A stretch of DNA of 57,094 bases from CBDCGW01 sp964430745 (lineage in GTDB: Bacteria > Acidobacteriota > UBA890), in the NCBI GenBank assembly GCA_964430745.1, contig CAYSHI010000063.1, forward strand, positions 1 through 57,094, written 5' to 3'. Positions 7,840 to 16,389 of this stretch are shown piece after piece. The stretch's first letter is position 1; each line of letters begins with the position of its first letter. Position numbers and translations under genes: made by a program. Under the pieces are notes generated by a model. The model had not been told where the DNA came from and searched no databases. It was given only the letters and a program-made list of their open reading frames with translations.

Positions 7840-8864
7840 GCGCCATGGCGACGGTCAGACGGATGTTGACGCCCCTTCTGATGCTCGTTGTCCTTCTGTA
7901 CCTGTCCGTCCGATTGGCTGTTGGAGTTGCCGTCGCGACGCTGGATACGCCGTTCGACGGCAATAACGGCGCCCCGGCCGTCGTCTCCGTTGCCGCGGGC
8001 GTGAGCGCCGCCCAGGTGGCCGAGTTGCTGGAGAACAGCGGCGTCATACGTCGGGCCCGGGATCTGCGCTGGTGGATGCGGCTGAACGACACGCACGGGG
8101 CCATCCATACGGGTCGATATCGTTTCGAAGGCCCGGCCACGCTGCGGCAGGTCGCCGAGGTGATCACGGAAGGTCGGGTGCTGCTCTCCTCCGTGACCGT
8201 GCTCGAGGGGGCGACGCGCTGGCAGGTCGCCGAGGCACTGGCGGCTGCCGACTTCGGAACCTACGCGGAAGCCTGGGAAGCGACCGGCAACGCCGGCTTG
8301 ATCGCCGACCTCGACCTTGAGGCCACGGACCTCGAAGGCTATCTGTTTCCGGATACCTACTTCGCCCCGCAGGACGCCGGAGCGGATGACATCGTCGCCA
8401 TGATGGTGGCGCAGTTTCACGAGATCTGGACCGCACAGCGCGCCCTCGAGGCGAGCCGGCAGGGGTTCAGCACCCGACAACTGGTAACCATCGCCTCGCT
8501 CATCGAGGCGGAGACCGGGCTTGCCGAGGAGCGCCCGCTGGTTTCCGGCGTGTACCACAATCGTCTGAATCGAAGAATGCGGCTGCAGTGTGATCCGACG
8601 CTGTTGTACGCCCTCTACCTCGACGGACGAACGGACCGCAACATACGCCGCTCGGACTTCGACAACCCGTCGCCGTACAACACGTACCGGGTCGGAGGTT
8701 TGCCGCCGGGGCCGATCGGCAACCCCGGGGCCGCCAGCATCGACGCCGCACTGGCGCCGGCGGAAACGGAGTTCATCTATTTCGTCGGGCGTAACGACGG
8801 TTCTCACGCCTTTGCGCGCACGCTCCGCGAGCACAACGCCAACGTGAATCGTTATCAACGCTGA
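7836..8864 (+). CDS. mltG: Endolytic murein transglycosylase MltG
   Basis: MltG is an inner-membrane lytic transglycosylase that cuts nascent peptidoglycan strands and so limits glycan length. An N-terminal membrane segment (LLMLVVLLYLSVRLAVGVAVA) is followed by a LysM-like domain (AAGVSAAQVAELLENSGVIR) and the YceG catalytic domain, with the catalytic Glu in IASLIEAETG, then GVYHNRLNRRMRLQCDPT and the NPSPYNTYRVGGLPPGPIGNPG blocks. The GTG at 7836 overlaps the ruvX stop; ATG at 7845 is an alternative. Length about 342 aa is normal. Confidence 0.95.
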   Translation: MSAMATVRRMLTPLLMLVVLLYLSVRLAVGVAVATLDTPFDGNNGAPAVVSVAAGVSAAQVAELLENSGVIRRARDLRWWMRLNDTHGAIHTGRYRFEGPATLRQVAEVITEGRVLLSSVTVLEGATRWQVAEALAAADFGTYAEAWEATGNAGLIADLDLEATDLEGYLFPDTYFAPQDAGADDIVAMMVAQFHEIWTAQRALEASRQGFSTRQLVTIASLIEAETGLAEERPLVSGVYHNRLNRRMRLQCDPTLLYALYLDGRTDRNIRRSDFDNPSPYNTYRVGGLPPGPIGNPGAASIDAALAPAETEFIYFVGRNDGSHAFARTLREHNANVNRYQR

Positions 8865-8921
8865 GGCCTCCGCGGTTGTACACTGTGCCGTCTTGTCCTC
8901 TTTCGAACGACCGATCTCACC

Positions 8922-9437
8922 ATGAGCCGTTTACGTGAACACGCCGACCTGGAGCCGGATGCCGCGGCGGGTTTCCGTTTTGCGGTGGTCGTCAGCCGAT
9001 TCAACGGCGAGATCACCGGAGCTCTCCTCGAAGGGGCGCAGCAGACCTTGCGGCAGCACGGCGCTGCGAGCGACGCGGTGCAGGTATATGAGGTCCCCGG
9101 GGCGTTCGAGCTGCCGATGACCGCGGCCCGCCTCGCCGAAGGCGGCGTCGACGCGATCATCTGTCTGGGCGCGTTGATCAAGGGCGAGACGCCCCATTTC
9201 GACTACCTCGGAGCCTCCGTAGCACATGGTATCTGCGACGTTGCGGTACGTTCCGGTGTTCCGGTGATCTTCGGAGTCCTCACCTGCGAGCAACGCGAGC
9301 ACGCCGAGGCTCGTGCCGGGGGCGCGCGCGGTAACAAGGGAGCGGAGGCGGCGCTTGCAGCCATCGAGATGGCCGACCTCTTTGCTTCGATTTCTTCCGG
9401 AGGACCCGACGATGGGCGTCCGACATCGCGCTCGTGA
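8922..9437 (+). CDS. ribH: 6,7-dimethyl-8-ribityllumazine synthase RibH
   Basis: Lumazine synthase condenses 5-amino-6-ribitylaminouracil with dihydroxybutanone phosphate, the penultimate riboflavin step. Seen: FAVVVSRFNGEIT, the substrate loop VPGAFELPM, CLGALIKGETPHFDYL with the catalytic His, and the NKGAEAALAAIEMA helix. The protein continues about 15 residues past the usual end (SSGGPDDGRPTSRS) because its frame runs 26 bases into nusB. No other riboflavin genes are in the window, though ribH-nusB adjacency is common in bacteria. Confidence 0.96.
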   Translation: MSRLREHADLEPDAAAGFRFAVVVSRFNGEITGALLEGAQQTLRQHGAASDAVQVYEVPGAFELPMTAARLAEGGVDAIICLGALIKGETPHFDYLGASVAHGICDVAVRSGVPVIFGVLTCEQREHAEARAGGARGNKGAEAALAAIEMADLFASISSGGPDDGRPTSRS

Positions 9438-12366
9438 GGCGGCGGTACAGTGCCTCTATCAGTGGGAGGTGACCGGTGCCGATCCGGAGAAGATCCTCGC
9501 CGGTTACTGGGAGAGCTACGGCTCCGACGATCTGGCGCTCAAGCGTTTCGCAGAGTTGCTGTTCCGTGGCACGGTGGCGCGGATTGTCGACATCGACGCT
9601 ATGATCTCCGGGCAGACCAAACACTGGCGTCTGGACCGATTGGGACTGGTCGAAAAGAGCATTCTGCGCCTCGGCGCCTACGAGCTCGCGTACGACCCGG
9701 AGACGCCGCCCGCCGTGGTCATCGATGAGGCGGTGGAGCTGTGCAAGAAATTCTGCGGTCCGGAAGCGGGGCCGTTCGTCAACGGTATCCTCGACGCCAT
9801 CAAGGGCCGCGTCGGGGAGCCCGGCGGAACCATTCGAACCGTGAAATACGACCCCTCGACGATCGAATCCAAGTGGCAGAAGCGCTGGGACGACGATGCC
9901 GTATACCGGGCCGGCGACAGCGACGAGGGCAAGAAGTACTACTGCCTCGAGATGCTCCCGTATCCGTCCGGGCGCTTGCACATGGGGCATGTTCGCAATT
10001 ACTCGCTGGGCGACGTGGTGGCGCGTTTTCGCCGCATGCGGGGCTTCAACGTCATGCACCCGATGGGATGGGACTCGTTCGGCATGCCGGCGGAAAACGC
10101 GGCCATCGAGCGCGGGACGCACCCGGCGATCTGGACGCGCGAGAACATCGCGGTGATGCGGGCACAGCTCAAGACGCTCGGCTTCGCCTACGACTGGGAT
10201 CGTGAGATCGCCAGCCATACACCGGAGTACTACCGCTGGAACCAGTGGCTGTTCCTGCGCTTCCTGGAGCGCGGCCTGGCGTATCGCAGGGAGGCCCTGC
10301 TCAACTGGTGCCCCTCGTGCGAGACGGTGCTTGCCAACGAACAGGTGGAAGACGGCGCGTGCTGGCGCTGCGGCTCGGCGGTGGAAGAGCGCCACCTGTC
10401 GCAGTGGTTCTTTCGCATTACCGAGTACGTGGAGGAGCTGCTCGAGGACGTCGACAAGCTCGAGGGTTGGCCGGAGCGCGTCCGCAATATGCAGCGCAAC
10501 TGGATCGGACGCAGCAACGGTGCTCAGGTCGCTTTTTCGGTAGAGGGCGAGGGGGAGTCGCTGGAGGTCTTCACCACGCGCATCGATACGATCTTCGGCG
10601 CCACCTTCATGGTTCTGGCTCCGGAGCACCCGCTCGCGCGCCGCTGGTATGACGGCGGACCCGGCGCGGACGCCGACCTCGATCGCGAGGCCTTCGCCGC
10701 CCGCGTCGACGAGCTGGAGAAGATGAATCGCCGGCAACGCCCCGGCGAAGAGGGCGAGAAGGAAGGGGTCTTCACCGGCCACTATGCCGTCAACCCCTTC
10801 AACGGCGAACGTCTGCCGATCTGGATCGCCAACTTCGTTCTCATGGACTACGGCACCGGCGCGATCATGGCGGTGCCGGCACACGACGAGCGAGACTTCG
10901 AATTCGCGCGCACGTACGACCTTCCCGTGCGTCCGGTGATCGCTCCCGCCGCGGGCGAGGCGGCCGACGGGATCGCCGACCCCGAAGCCATGACGGAGGC
11001 GGCGCCTATCTACGGTGCCTTGATGGATAACTGCGGCGCCTACGCCGGCATGAGCTCGGAGAGCGCGCAGGAGAAAATGGTCGCCGACGCGGAAGCCGGC
11101 GACTTCGGCGGCGCCGCGATCGACTACAGGATCAAGGACTGGGGCGTATCGCGCCAACGCTACTGGGGTACGCCGATTCCGGTGATCCATTGCGGCGCCT
11201 GCGGGGTGGTACCGGTTCCCGACGAGGATCTTCCGGTGGTGCTGCCGGAAGACGTGGAGCTTTCCGGAGAAGGAGGCTCCCCGCTGGGCAAGGTCGAGGC
11301 GTTCGTCAACGTCGATTGTCCGAGCTGCGGCTCCGCGGCACGGCGCGAGACCGACACCATGGACACGTTCGTCGACTCGTCTTGGTATTACCTGCGCTAC
11401 CTCTCGCCGCACGACACGGAAGCGCCGTTCGAGCGCGGGGCGGCTGATTACTGGCTGCCGGTGGACATCTACATCGGTGGCATCACCCACGCGGTGCTGC
11501 ACCTGCTGTACTTCCGTTTTTTCTGCAAGGCCATGGCGGACCTCGGATTGCTGCAGGTGCGGGAGCCTGTCACCCGGTTGCTCACGCAAGGCATGGTGCT
11601 GCTGGGAGGTTCGGCGATGTCGAAGTCGCGCGGCAACGTCGTCGATCCGGAGTCCATGGTGCAGCGCTATGGCGCCGACGCGACACGCCTCTTCGTCTTG
11701 TTTGCCGCGCCCCCGGAACGCGACTTCGAGTGGGACGAGGGGGGAATCGAGGGGTGTTCCCGTTTTCTCAGCCGGACCTGGACAATCGTCGAGCAGTCGC
11801 TCGCGTCGATCGCCGACGTCGGCACGTCCGGTAGCGCGACAGACTTGCCGGATGCGTTGATCAGACTACGGCGCAAAGCGCACGACACGACCCGACGGGT
11901 GACCGAAGAGATCGACCAACGATTGCACTTCAATACCGCCGTGGCGGTGCTGATGGAGCTGCTCAACGAGTGCTACGCCGCGACGGCGGAAGTACCGCCG
12001 GCCGAAGCGGGGGAGCACGCGTGGGTGTATCGGGACGCGTTCGAGCGCTTGATTGCGCTGCTGTCACCGTTCGCTCCGCACGTTACGCAGGAGCTCTGGG
12101 AGAAGCTCGGAAACGAGGGTTATCTCCTGGATAGCCCATGGCCGGCGTACGACCCGTCGGTGCTCGAACGCGAGACGGTGCGAATCGCGGTGCAGGTCGA
12201 TGGTAAGGTGCGCGGGACGGTCGAGGTTCCCGTTGATCTCACCGACAAGGATGCTCTCCTCGAGGAGGCTTCGAGGGAGGCCAACGTCGCGCGACATCTG
12301 GAGGGAAGGACCTTGGTGCGCAGTGTCGTGGTTCCCGGCAAGATCATCAGCCTGATCACATCATGA
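9412..12366 (+). CDS. nusB-leuS: Fused NusB - leucyl-tRNA synthetase (single reading frame)
   Basis: One uninterrupted 984-residue frame. Residues 1-about 135 are a complete NusB (RHRAREAAVQCLYQWEVTG ... FVNGILDAIKG), the antitermination factor of rRNA transcription. After a short linker, residue 144 starts a complete LeuRS (VKYDPSTIESKWQKRW). Class I motif HMGH is at 190-193 and AMSKS at 735-739 (first Lys of KMSKS replaced by Ala). The CP1 editing domain is present (TTRIDTIFGATFMVLAPEHPL; MDYGTGAIMAVPAHDERD), and the anticodon-binding and C-terminal domains are complete. No stop separates the halves. The LeuRS half begins with a GTG codon at 9841, so separate initiation there is possible, though only a weak GGCGGA lies 12 bases upstream. 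The 3' end overlaps lptE (ATGA). Confidence 0.93.
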   Translation: MGVRHRAREAAVQCLYQWEVTGADPEKILAGYWESYGSDDLALKRFAELLFRGTVARIVDIDAMISGQTKHWRLDRLGLVEKSILRLGAYELAYDPETPPAVVIDEAVELCKKFCGPEAGPFVNGILDAIKGRVGEPGGTIRTVKYDPSTIESKWQKRWDDDAVYRAGDSDEGKKYYCLEMLPYPSGRLHMGHVRNYSLGDVVARFRRMRGFNVMHPMGWDSFGMPAENAAIERGTHPAIWTRENIAVMRAQLKTLGFAYDWDREIASHTPEYYRWNQWLFLRFLERGLAYRREALLNWCPSCETVLANEQVEDGACWRCGSAVEERHLSQWFFRITEYVEELLEDVDKLEGWPERVRNMQRNWIGRSNGAQVAFSVEGEGESLEVFTTRIDTIFGATFMVLAPEHPLARRWYDGGPGADADLDREAFAARVDELEKMNRRQRPGEEGEKEGVFTGHYAVNPFNGERLPIWIANFVLMDYGTGAIMAVPAHDERDFEFARTYDLPVRPVIAPAAGEAADGIADPEAMTEAAPIYGALMDNCGAYAGMSSESAQEKMVADAEAGDFGGAAIDYRIKDWGVSRQRYWGTPIPVIHCGACGVVPVPDEDLPVVLPEDVELSGEGGSPLGKVEAFVNVDCPSCGSAARRETDTMDTFVDSSWYYLRYLSPHDTEAPFERGAADYWLPVDIYIGGITHAVLHLLYFRFFCKAMADLGLLQVREPVTRLLTQGMVLLGGSAMSKSRGNVVDPESMVQRYGADATRLFVLFAAPPERDFEWDEGGIEGCSRFLSRTWTIVEQSLASIADVGTSGSATDLPDALIRLRRKAHDTTRRVTEEIDQRLHFNTAVAVLMELLNECYAATAEVPPAEAGEHAWVYRDAFERLIALLSPFAPHVTQELWEKLGNEGYLLDSPWPAYDPSVLERETVRIAVQVDGKVRGTVEVPVDLTDKDALLEEASREANVARHLEGRTLVRSVVVPGKIISLITS

Positions 12367-12902
12367 CGAAGGTCGGGACGGTGCGTCTGTGGGCCGCTTT
12401 GTTCCTGTTGCTGTTGGCTCTGCTTTCGGTGCAGAGCTGTGGTTATGCACTCGTCGGCACCGGGTCATTCCTGCCCGAGTACATTCGCACGGTTGCGATC
12501 CCGACCTTCGAGAACAATACGCCGCGCTTCGAGGTCGAGGTGCGTATCACCGACGCGGTGACGCGGGAGTTCATCTCCCGCGGCGACTTCAGCGTCACCG
12601 GTAATCCCGAGGGCGCCGACGCGGCACTGACCGGCACCATCACGGCGTTCAACGTCTCACCGATCGGCATCGGCTCGCAGGAGCAGGCGACCAACTACAT
12701 GGTGATCATCCAGGCGCGGGTCAACTTCCGCGATCTGGTGCAGAACCGCGTCCTGTACTCGAACAATGCTTTCCTCTTCAGGCAGCAGTTCGAGTTGGAG
12801 AGCGACCCGACGGCGTTTTTCGACGTCAGCAACGTCGCCGTCGACGAGATCGCCATCGAGTTCGCCCGCACGGTCGTCGCGAGTATTCTCGAGGGCTTCT
12901 GA
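12363..12902 (+). CDS. lptE: LPS-assembly lipoprotein LptE
   Basis: A 179-residue lipoprotein: hydrophobic signal (LWAALFLLLLALLSV) then lipobox VQSC with Cys26 as the lipidated residue, followed by GYALVGTGSFLPEYIRTVAIPTFENNT. That block is typical of LptE/RlpB, the plug of the LptD outer-membrane LPS translocon. The later ITDAVTREFISRGDFSV and GTITAFNVSPIGI segments are also family-like. LptE is poorly conserved, so the call relies on these and on the leuS-lptE-holA order, which is common in proteobacteria. It is ATGA-coupled to the fused nusB-leuS gene. Confidence 0.92.
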   Translation: MTKVGTVRLWAALFLLLLALLSVQSCGYALVGTGSFLPEYIRTVAIPTFENNTPRFEVEVRITDAVTREFISRGDFSVTGNPEGADAALTGTITAFNVSPIGIGSQEQATNYMVIIQARVNFRDLVQNRVLYSNNAFLFRQQFELESDPTAFFDVSNVAVDEIAIEFARTVVASILEGF

Positions 12903-12903
12903 G

Positions 12904-13953
12904 GTGGCGCGTCGCAAGGCGTCGCGCAGCAGCGGCTCCAGCGTCGCGCAGTTGAACCGGGCTCTGGAGCGGGGAACCATCGCCCCGGTGTACCTGATCG
13001 TCGGTGAAGACGATTTCCTGCGTCGCAAGGCGGTGGCGGCGATTGTTGCCGCCGTGGCGGGGGACGATCAGGAGGAACCCGGCATGGTGCTCGTGCGGCT
13101 CGATGGAACGACCACAGCGCTGCCCGCGGTGATCGACGAGGCGCGGTCTCTACCGCTGTTCCTGATGGCCGAGGGGCGACCGGTAAGGGTGGTTTTGGTG
13201 AGCCCGTTCGAGGCCACCACGGACGACGCCGATTTGCTGGACGAGTATCTGAAGGACCCCGTCGAGGCGACCTGCGTGGTGTTCGAGGCACGTAAGCTGG
13301 ATGCTCGAAGGGCGACCGCCAAGCTGCTGAACACCCATGCCGCCAAGGTCCAATGTGATCCGCCGGACCGGGAGGCCGACGTGCGTCGATGGATCGAGAG
13401 CTCAGCGTCGGCGCGCGGTTTCGAGATCTCGCGCGAGGCGGTGACCTATCTGCTCGAAATGATCGGGCTCGACCTCCAACAGCTCAACCAGGAGCTCGAC
13501 AAGGTCGAGTTGTTCGCGGCGGGCGGCAGGCGACTGGAAGCGAGGGACGTGGAGCAGCTCCTGGGCCGCAGTCGTGAACACTCCGTGTTCGAGCTCACGG
13601 ACGCGCTCGTCGAGGGACGCTCGGAGGCCGCTCTCAGGGTTCTGAATCGATTGCTCGACGACGGCGAAGAGCCCGTTCGTGTGTTGGCGATGGTGAGCTG
13701 GGTGATCCGTCAGCTCATCACCGCCCGAGATCTCGCCGGCCGCGGGTGTCCCGAGCGGGAGTTGTTACAGCAACTCGGCGGACGATGGGATCAGCGTCGT
13801 CGCGTGCTGCAGAAGGCCGCTCCCGCGGACCTTACCGCGCTCGAGGCGCTCCTTGTCGCATGCTCACGCTCCGACAGCACCGTGAAGATGCAGCGGGGCG
13901 CCGGCAGTCGCGGGACGCTCGAGAGTCTCTGTCGGCGCGTCTGTGCGGCATGA
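12904..13953 (+). CDS. holA: DNA polymerase III subunit delta HolA
   Basis: A 349-residue delta subunit of the clamp loader, which opens the sliding clamp. The N-terminal AAA+-like fold starts with APVYLIVGEDDFLRRKAV. The central domain contains VTYLLEMIGLDLQQLNQELDKVELFA, and the C-terminal collar region contains REHSVFELTDALVEGRSEAALRVLNRLLDDGEEPVRVLAMVSW (shown here as separate family blocks). A GTG start at 12904, one base after the lptE stop, gives the normal length. It is convergent with rpsT. Confidence 0.93.
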   Translation: MARRKASRSSGSSVAQLNRALERGTIAPVYLIVGEDDFLRRKAVAAIVAAVAGDDQEEPGMVLVRLDGTTTALPAVIDEARSLPLFLMAEGRPVRVVLVSPFEATTDDADLLDEYLKDPVEATCVVFEARKLDARRATAKLLNTHAAKVQCDPPDREADVRRWIESSASARGFEISREAVTYLLEMIGLDLQQLNQELDKVELFAAGGRRLEARDVEQLLGRSREHSVFELTDALVEGRSEAALRVLNRLLDDGEEPVRVLAMVSWVIRQLITARDLAGRGCPERELLQQLGGRWDQRRRVLQKAAPADLTALEALLVACSRSDSTVKMQRGAGSRGTLESLCRRVCAA

Positions 13954-13988
13954 TGCCCGCGATCGCGCGCGGCGCGGCGGCAGGGCAG

Positions 13989-14003
13989 GGGGGAAGAGCC
14001 CCC
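13989..14003. terminator. GC hairpin between convergent holA and rpsT
   Basis: GGGGG (13989-13993), loop AAGAG, CCCCC (13999-14003), three bases before the rpsT stop on the other strand. It could end transcription from either side, but there is no T-tract, so it is not a textbook intrinsic terminator. Confidence 0.35.
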
Positions 14004-14006
14004 AGG

Positions 14007-14276
14007 TCAGGCGGCAGCCGCCTGCTGGATGCGTCGGGCCAGGCGAGACTTCGTCCTGGCTGCGGCGTTACGGTGGATGATTCCGAGACGAGCAGTGCGA
14101 TCGATGAGTCCCTGGGTCTTGACCCACTGGACCTGTATGACGTCCTGGTCGCCCTCGGCAATGGCCTCTTGAAGCCGGCGAACCGAGGTGCGCAGCGTAG
14201 ACCGTCGCATGCGATTGCGTGCGTTGCGCACCTCGTTCTGGCGCATTCGTTTCTTGGCAGACTTGATAATCGGCAT
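14007..14276 (-). CDS. rpsT: 30S ribosomal protein S20
   Basis: An 89-residue, very basic, helical protein beginning MPIIKSAKKRMRQNEVRNARN. It is the S20/bS20 pattern, which binds 16S rRNA early in 30S assembly. The ATG at 14276 is chosen because S20 proteins begin with this MP..KSAKKR motif; an upstream extension would not match the family. It is divergent from murJ with only 17 bases between the start codons, so its promoter must lie within the murJ coding sequence. Confidence 0.97.
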   Translation of the reverse strand: MPIIKSAKKRMRQNEVRNARNRMRRSTLRTSVRRLQEAIAEGDQDVIQVQWVKTQGLIDRTARLGIIHRNAAARTKSRLARRIQQAAAA

Positions 14277-14293
14277 TTTTCTGAAAAGCTCCG

Positions 14294-15904
14294 TTGACGG
14301 CGAAAGAGAAGCATAAGACGGCACCCGAGTCCGGTCAATCCGCGGATGCAACCGCGGAGAGGGCCCGCGTCTTGCGGTCGGTGGGTACGGTCGCCTCCAT
14401 CACGCTGCTATCGCGTGTGGCGGGATACGGCCGGGACATCGTTTCGACCTATTTCTTCGGAACGGGTCTGTACGCCGATGCCTTCGTGGCCGCATTTCGA
14501 CTCCCCAATATTCTACGACGGCTGGTGGGCGAGGGAAACGTCTCCGCCGCATTCGTTCCCGTCTTCGAGCACGAGGCGACGGAACGGCGACCGGGGGAGC
14601 TCTGGAAGCTGGCGGACACGTTTCATCTGGCCATCGCCGGGTCCGCTTCGCTGCTGACGTTCCTCGGCATTCTCGCGGCGCCTTTGCTCGTCCGCTGGGT
14701 ACTGATTCCGGGCAATCCGGAGGCCTGGGAACTGACCACGCGCCTGGCCCGGCTCACGTTTCCGTTCCTCGTCTTCATTTCATCGGCGTCGGCGCTGATG
14801 GCGGTGTTGAACGCGCGCGATCGCTTTGCCGCCGCCGCGTTCACTCCCGTGCTCTACAACCTGACGCTGATATCGTCGGTGGTCGTCATGCTGCGGGTGG
14901 AGACGCCGATCTACATCTGGGCGCTGGCAGCGGTGGTCGGGGGATTCGTGCAGTGGCTCTCGCTCGTGCCGCACGCGTGGGCGCTCGGCATGAGGTTTCG
15001 CACCGGCCTGGCACTGTCGGATCCCGCGCTCCGGCGCATCGGGCGCCTCATGGTTCCGGGACTGTTCGGCGTCGGGATCACACAGATCAATGTCCTGGTG
15101 GGCCAGTCGCTCGCCAGCTTTCTCGGCCTCGGCAGCATCGCCAGCCTCTTCTATGCTCAGCGCATCACCGAGCTGCCGCTGGGCGTGTTCGCCATCGCCA
15201 TCGCCACCGTGGTGCTGCCGCTCATGTCGCGGCAGGCGGCGCGCGGTGACACCGTCGAGATGCTCGACACACTGAACTTCGCGCTCCGCCAGGTGGCCTT
15301 CATCATTGTTCCGGCGACCGTCGGGCTCGTGCTCATGCGGCACGAGATCGTTTCGGTTCTATTCGAACGCGGCGAGTTTGACGCGACTTCGACCCTCTCC
15401 ACGGCATCGGCTCTCGCAGCCTATTCCGTGGGCCTGCTCGCCTTCGCCGCCGTGCGTGTCGTGGCTCCGGGTTTCTACGCCTTACGCAACACGGTGACGC
15501 CGGTCGTCGTTGCCGCGGTGGCCATGGTGGTCAATCTGGTCGGCTGCCTGGTGCTGATCCCGTTCTTCGATCACGCGGGCATCGCCCTGGCCAATTCCGT
15601 CGCCGCCTATGTAAACGGAGGTCTGCTGCTGCTCCTCCTGCGTCGCCGCGTCGGTGCGCTCGGGGGGAGGGCCCTTCTCGCCTCAGGGACGCGTGTCGGG
15701 GCGGCCTCACTGGCGATGGGCTGGGTGGTGGGCGGCGCGCGCTCGTCGTTCTTTCCGCCGCTGGATGCCGGGTTTGTGGCGCGCGCCACCGCGCTTGCTG
15801 CGATCATCGGCGTCGGGCTCCTCACCTATCTTGCCGCCGTCGCGGTGATGCGAGCTCCGGAGCTCGGAGAGCTGCGGCAGATGCGGGCGCGGAGGTCTTC
15901 ATGA
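14294..15904 (+). CDS. murJ: Lipid II flippase MurJ
   Basis: A 536-residue MOP-superfamily membrane protein with about 14 hydrophobic helices. It flips the peptidoglycan precursor lipid II across the inner membrane. Diagnostic blocks are ITLLSRVAGYGRDIVSTYFFGTG, LPNILRRLVGEGNVSAAFVPVF, FYAQRITELPLGVFAIAIATVVLPLMS and VLFERGEFDA. No ATG is suitable upstream of the first helix; TTG at 14294 is the only early in-frame start giving a complete N-terminus. The rpsT start lies 17 bases away on the other strand. The stop overlaps dtd (ATGA). Confidence 0.95.
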   Translation: MTAKEKHKTAPESGQSADATAERARVLRSVGTVASITLLSRVAGYGRDIVSTYFFGTGLYADAFVAAFRLPNILRRLVGEGNVSAAFVPVFEHEATERRPGELWKLADTFHLAIAGSASLLTFLGILAAPLLVRWVLIPGNPEAWELTTRLARLTFPFLVFISSASALMAVLNARDRFAAAAFTPVLYNLTLISSVVVMLRVETPIYIWALAAVVGGFVQWLSLVPHAWALGMRFRTGLALSDPALRRIGRLMVPGLFGVGITQINVLVGQSLASFLGLGSIASLFYAQRITELPLGVFAIAIATVVLPLMSRQAARGDTVEMLDTLNFALRQVAFIIVPATVGLVLMRHEIVSVLFERGEFDATSTLSTASALAAYSVGLLAFAAVRVVAPGFYALRNTVTPVVVAAVAMVVNLVGCLVLIPFFDHAGIALANSVAAYVNGGLLLLLLRRRVGALGGRALLASGTRVGAASLAMGWVVGGARSSFFPPLDAGFVARATALAAIIGVGLLTYLAAVAVMRAPELGELRQMRARRSS

Positions 15905-16389
15905 TCTGCGTGGTGCAGAGGGTGCGATCGGCTGCCGTCGAGGTGGAGGGCGTGACCGTCGGCGAGATCGGCGTGGGGCTGCTTGCGCTCGTGGCGGTCG
16001 TCGAGGGCGATGACGTCGGCGACGCCGCTCATGTTGCCGAGCGCTTGCGCCACCTGCGCATCTTCGCCGACGAGGAGGGCCGGATGAACCTTTCCGTGGA
16101 GGATGTCGCCGGCAGCGTGCTGCTTGTTTCACAGTTCACCCTCGCGGGCGATGTCCGCCGTGGCCGGCGACCGTCGTTCTCCGATGCCGCGGATCCCGAG
16201 CTTGCGCGTCGCTATCTCGAGCTCATGGCGAACGATATCGAAAGCAACGGGGTGCCCGTGCGCAGCGGGGAGTTCGGGGCCCACATGGCGGTCACGCTGG
16301 TCAACGACGGGCCGGTGACGCTGATCATCGACTCGGCGCGAAAGAGGCCGGTGGGCGGCGACGCGCAAATGAGTGAGCGGAAGCCATGA
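15901..16389 (+). CDS. dtd: D-aminoacyl-tRNA deacylase
   Basis: DTD removes D-amino acids (and glycine mis-attached to tRNA-Ala) from tRNAs. The 162-residue protein has MICVVQRVRSAAVEV at the N-terminus, the catalytic cross-subunit motif LLVSQFTLAGD, and the matching GEFGAHMAVTLVNDGPVT block near the end. Length is slightly above the usual 145-150 because of a C-terminal tail (RPVGGDAQMSERKP). It is coupled to murJ upstream and overlaps xerD by four bases downstream. Confidence 0.96.
   Translation: MICVVQRVRSAAVEVEGVTVGEIGVGLLALVAVVEGDDVGDAAHVAERLRHLRIFADEEGRMNLSVEDVAGSVLLVSQFTLAGDVRRGRRPSFSDAADPELARRYLELMANDIESNGVPVRSGEFGAHMAVTLVNDGPVTLIIDSARKRPVGGDAQMSERKP

Noticed and set aside
8865..8921. 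FMN riboswitch before ribH
   Set aside because: The gap is just 57 bases, too short for the roughly 140-base RFN element.
9280..11589. Long open frame on the minus strand opposite nusB-leuS
   Set aside because: It lies wholly antisense to conserved NusB and LeuRS coding sequence, and its translation looks like no protein family. Long antisense frames are expected at this GC content.
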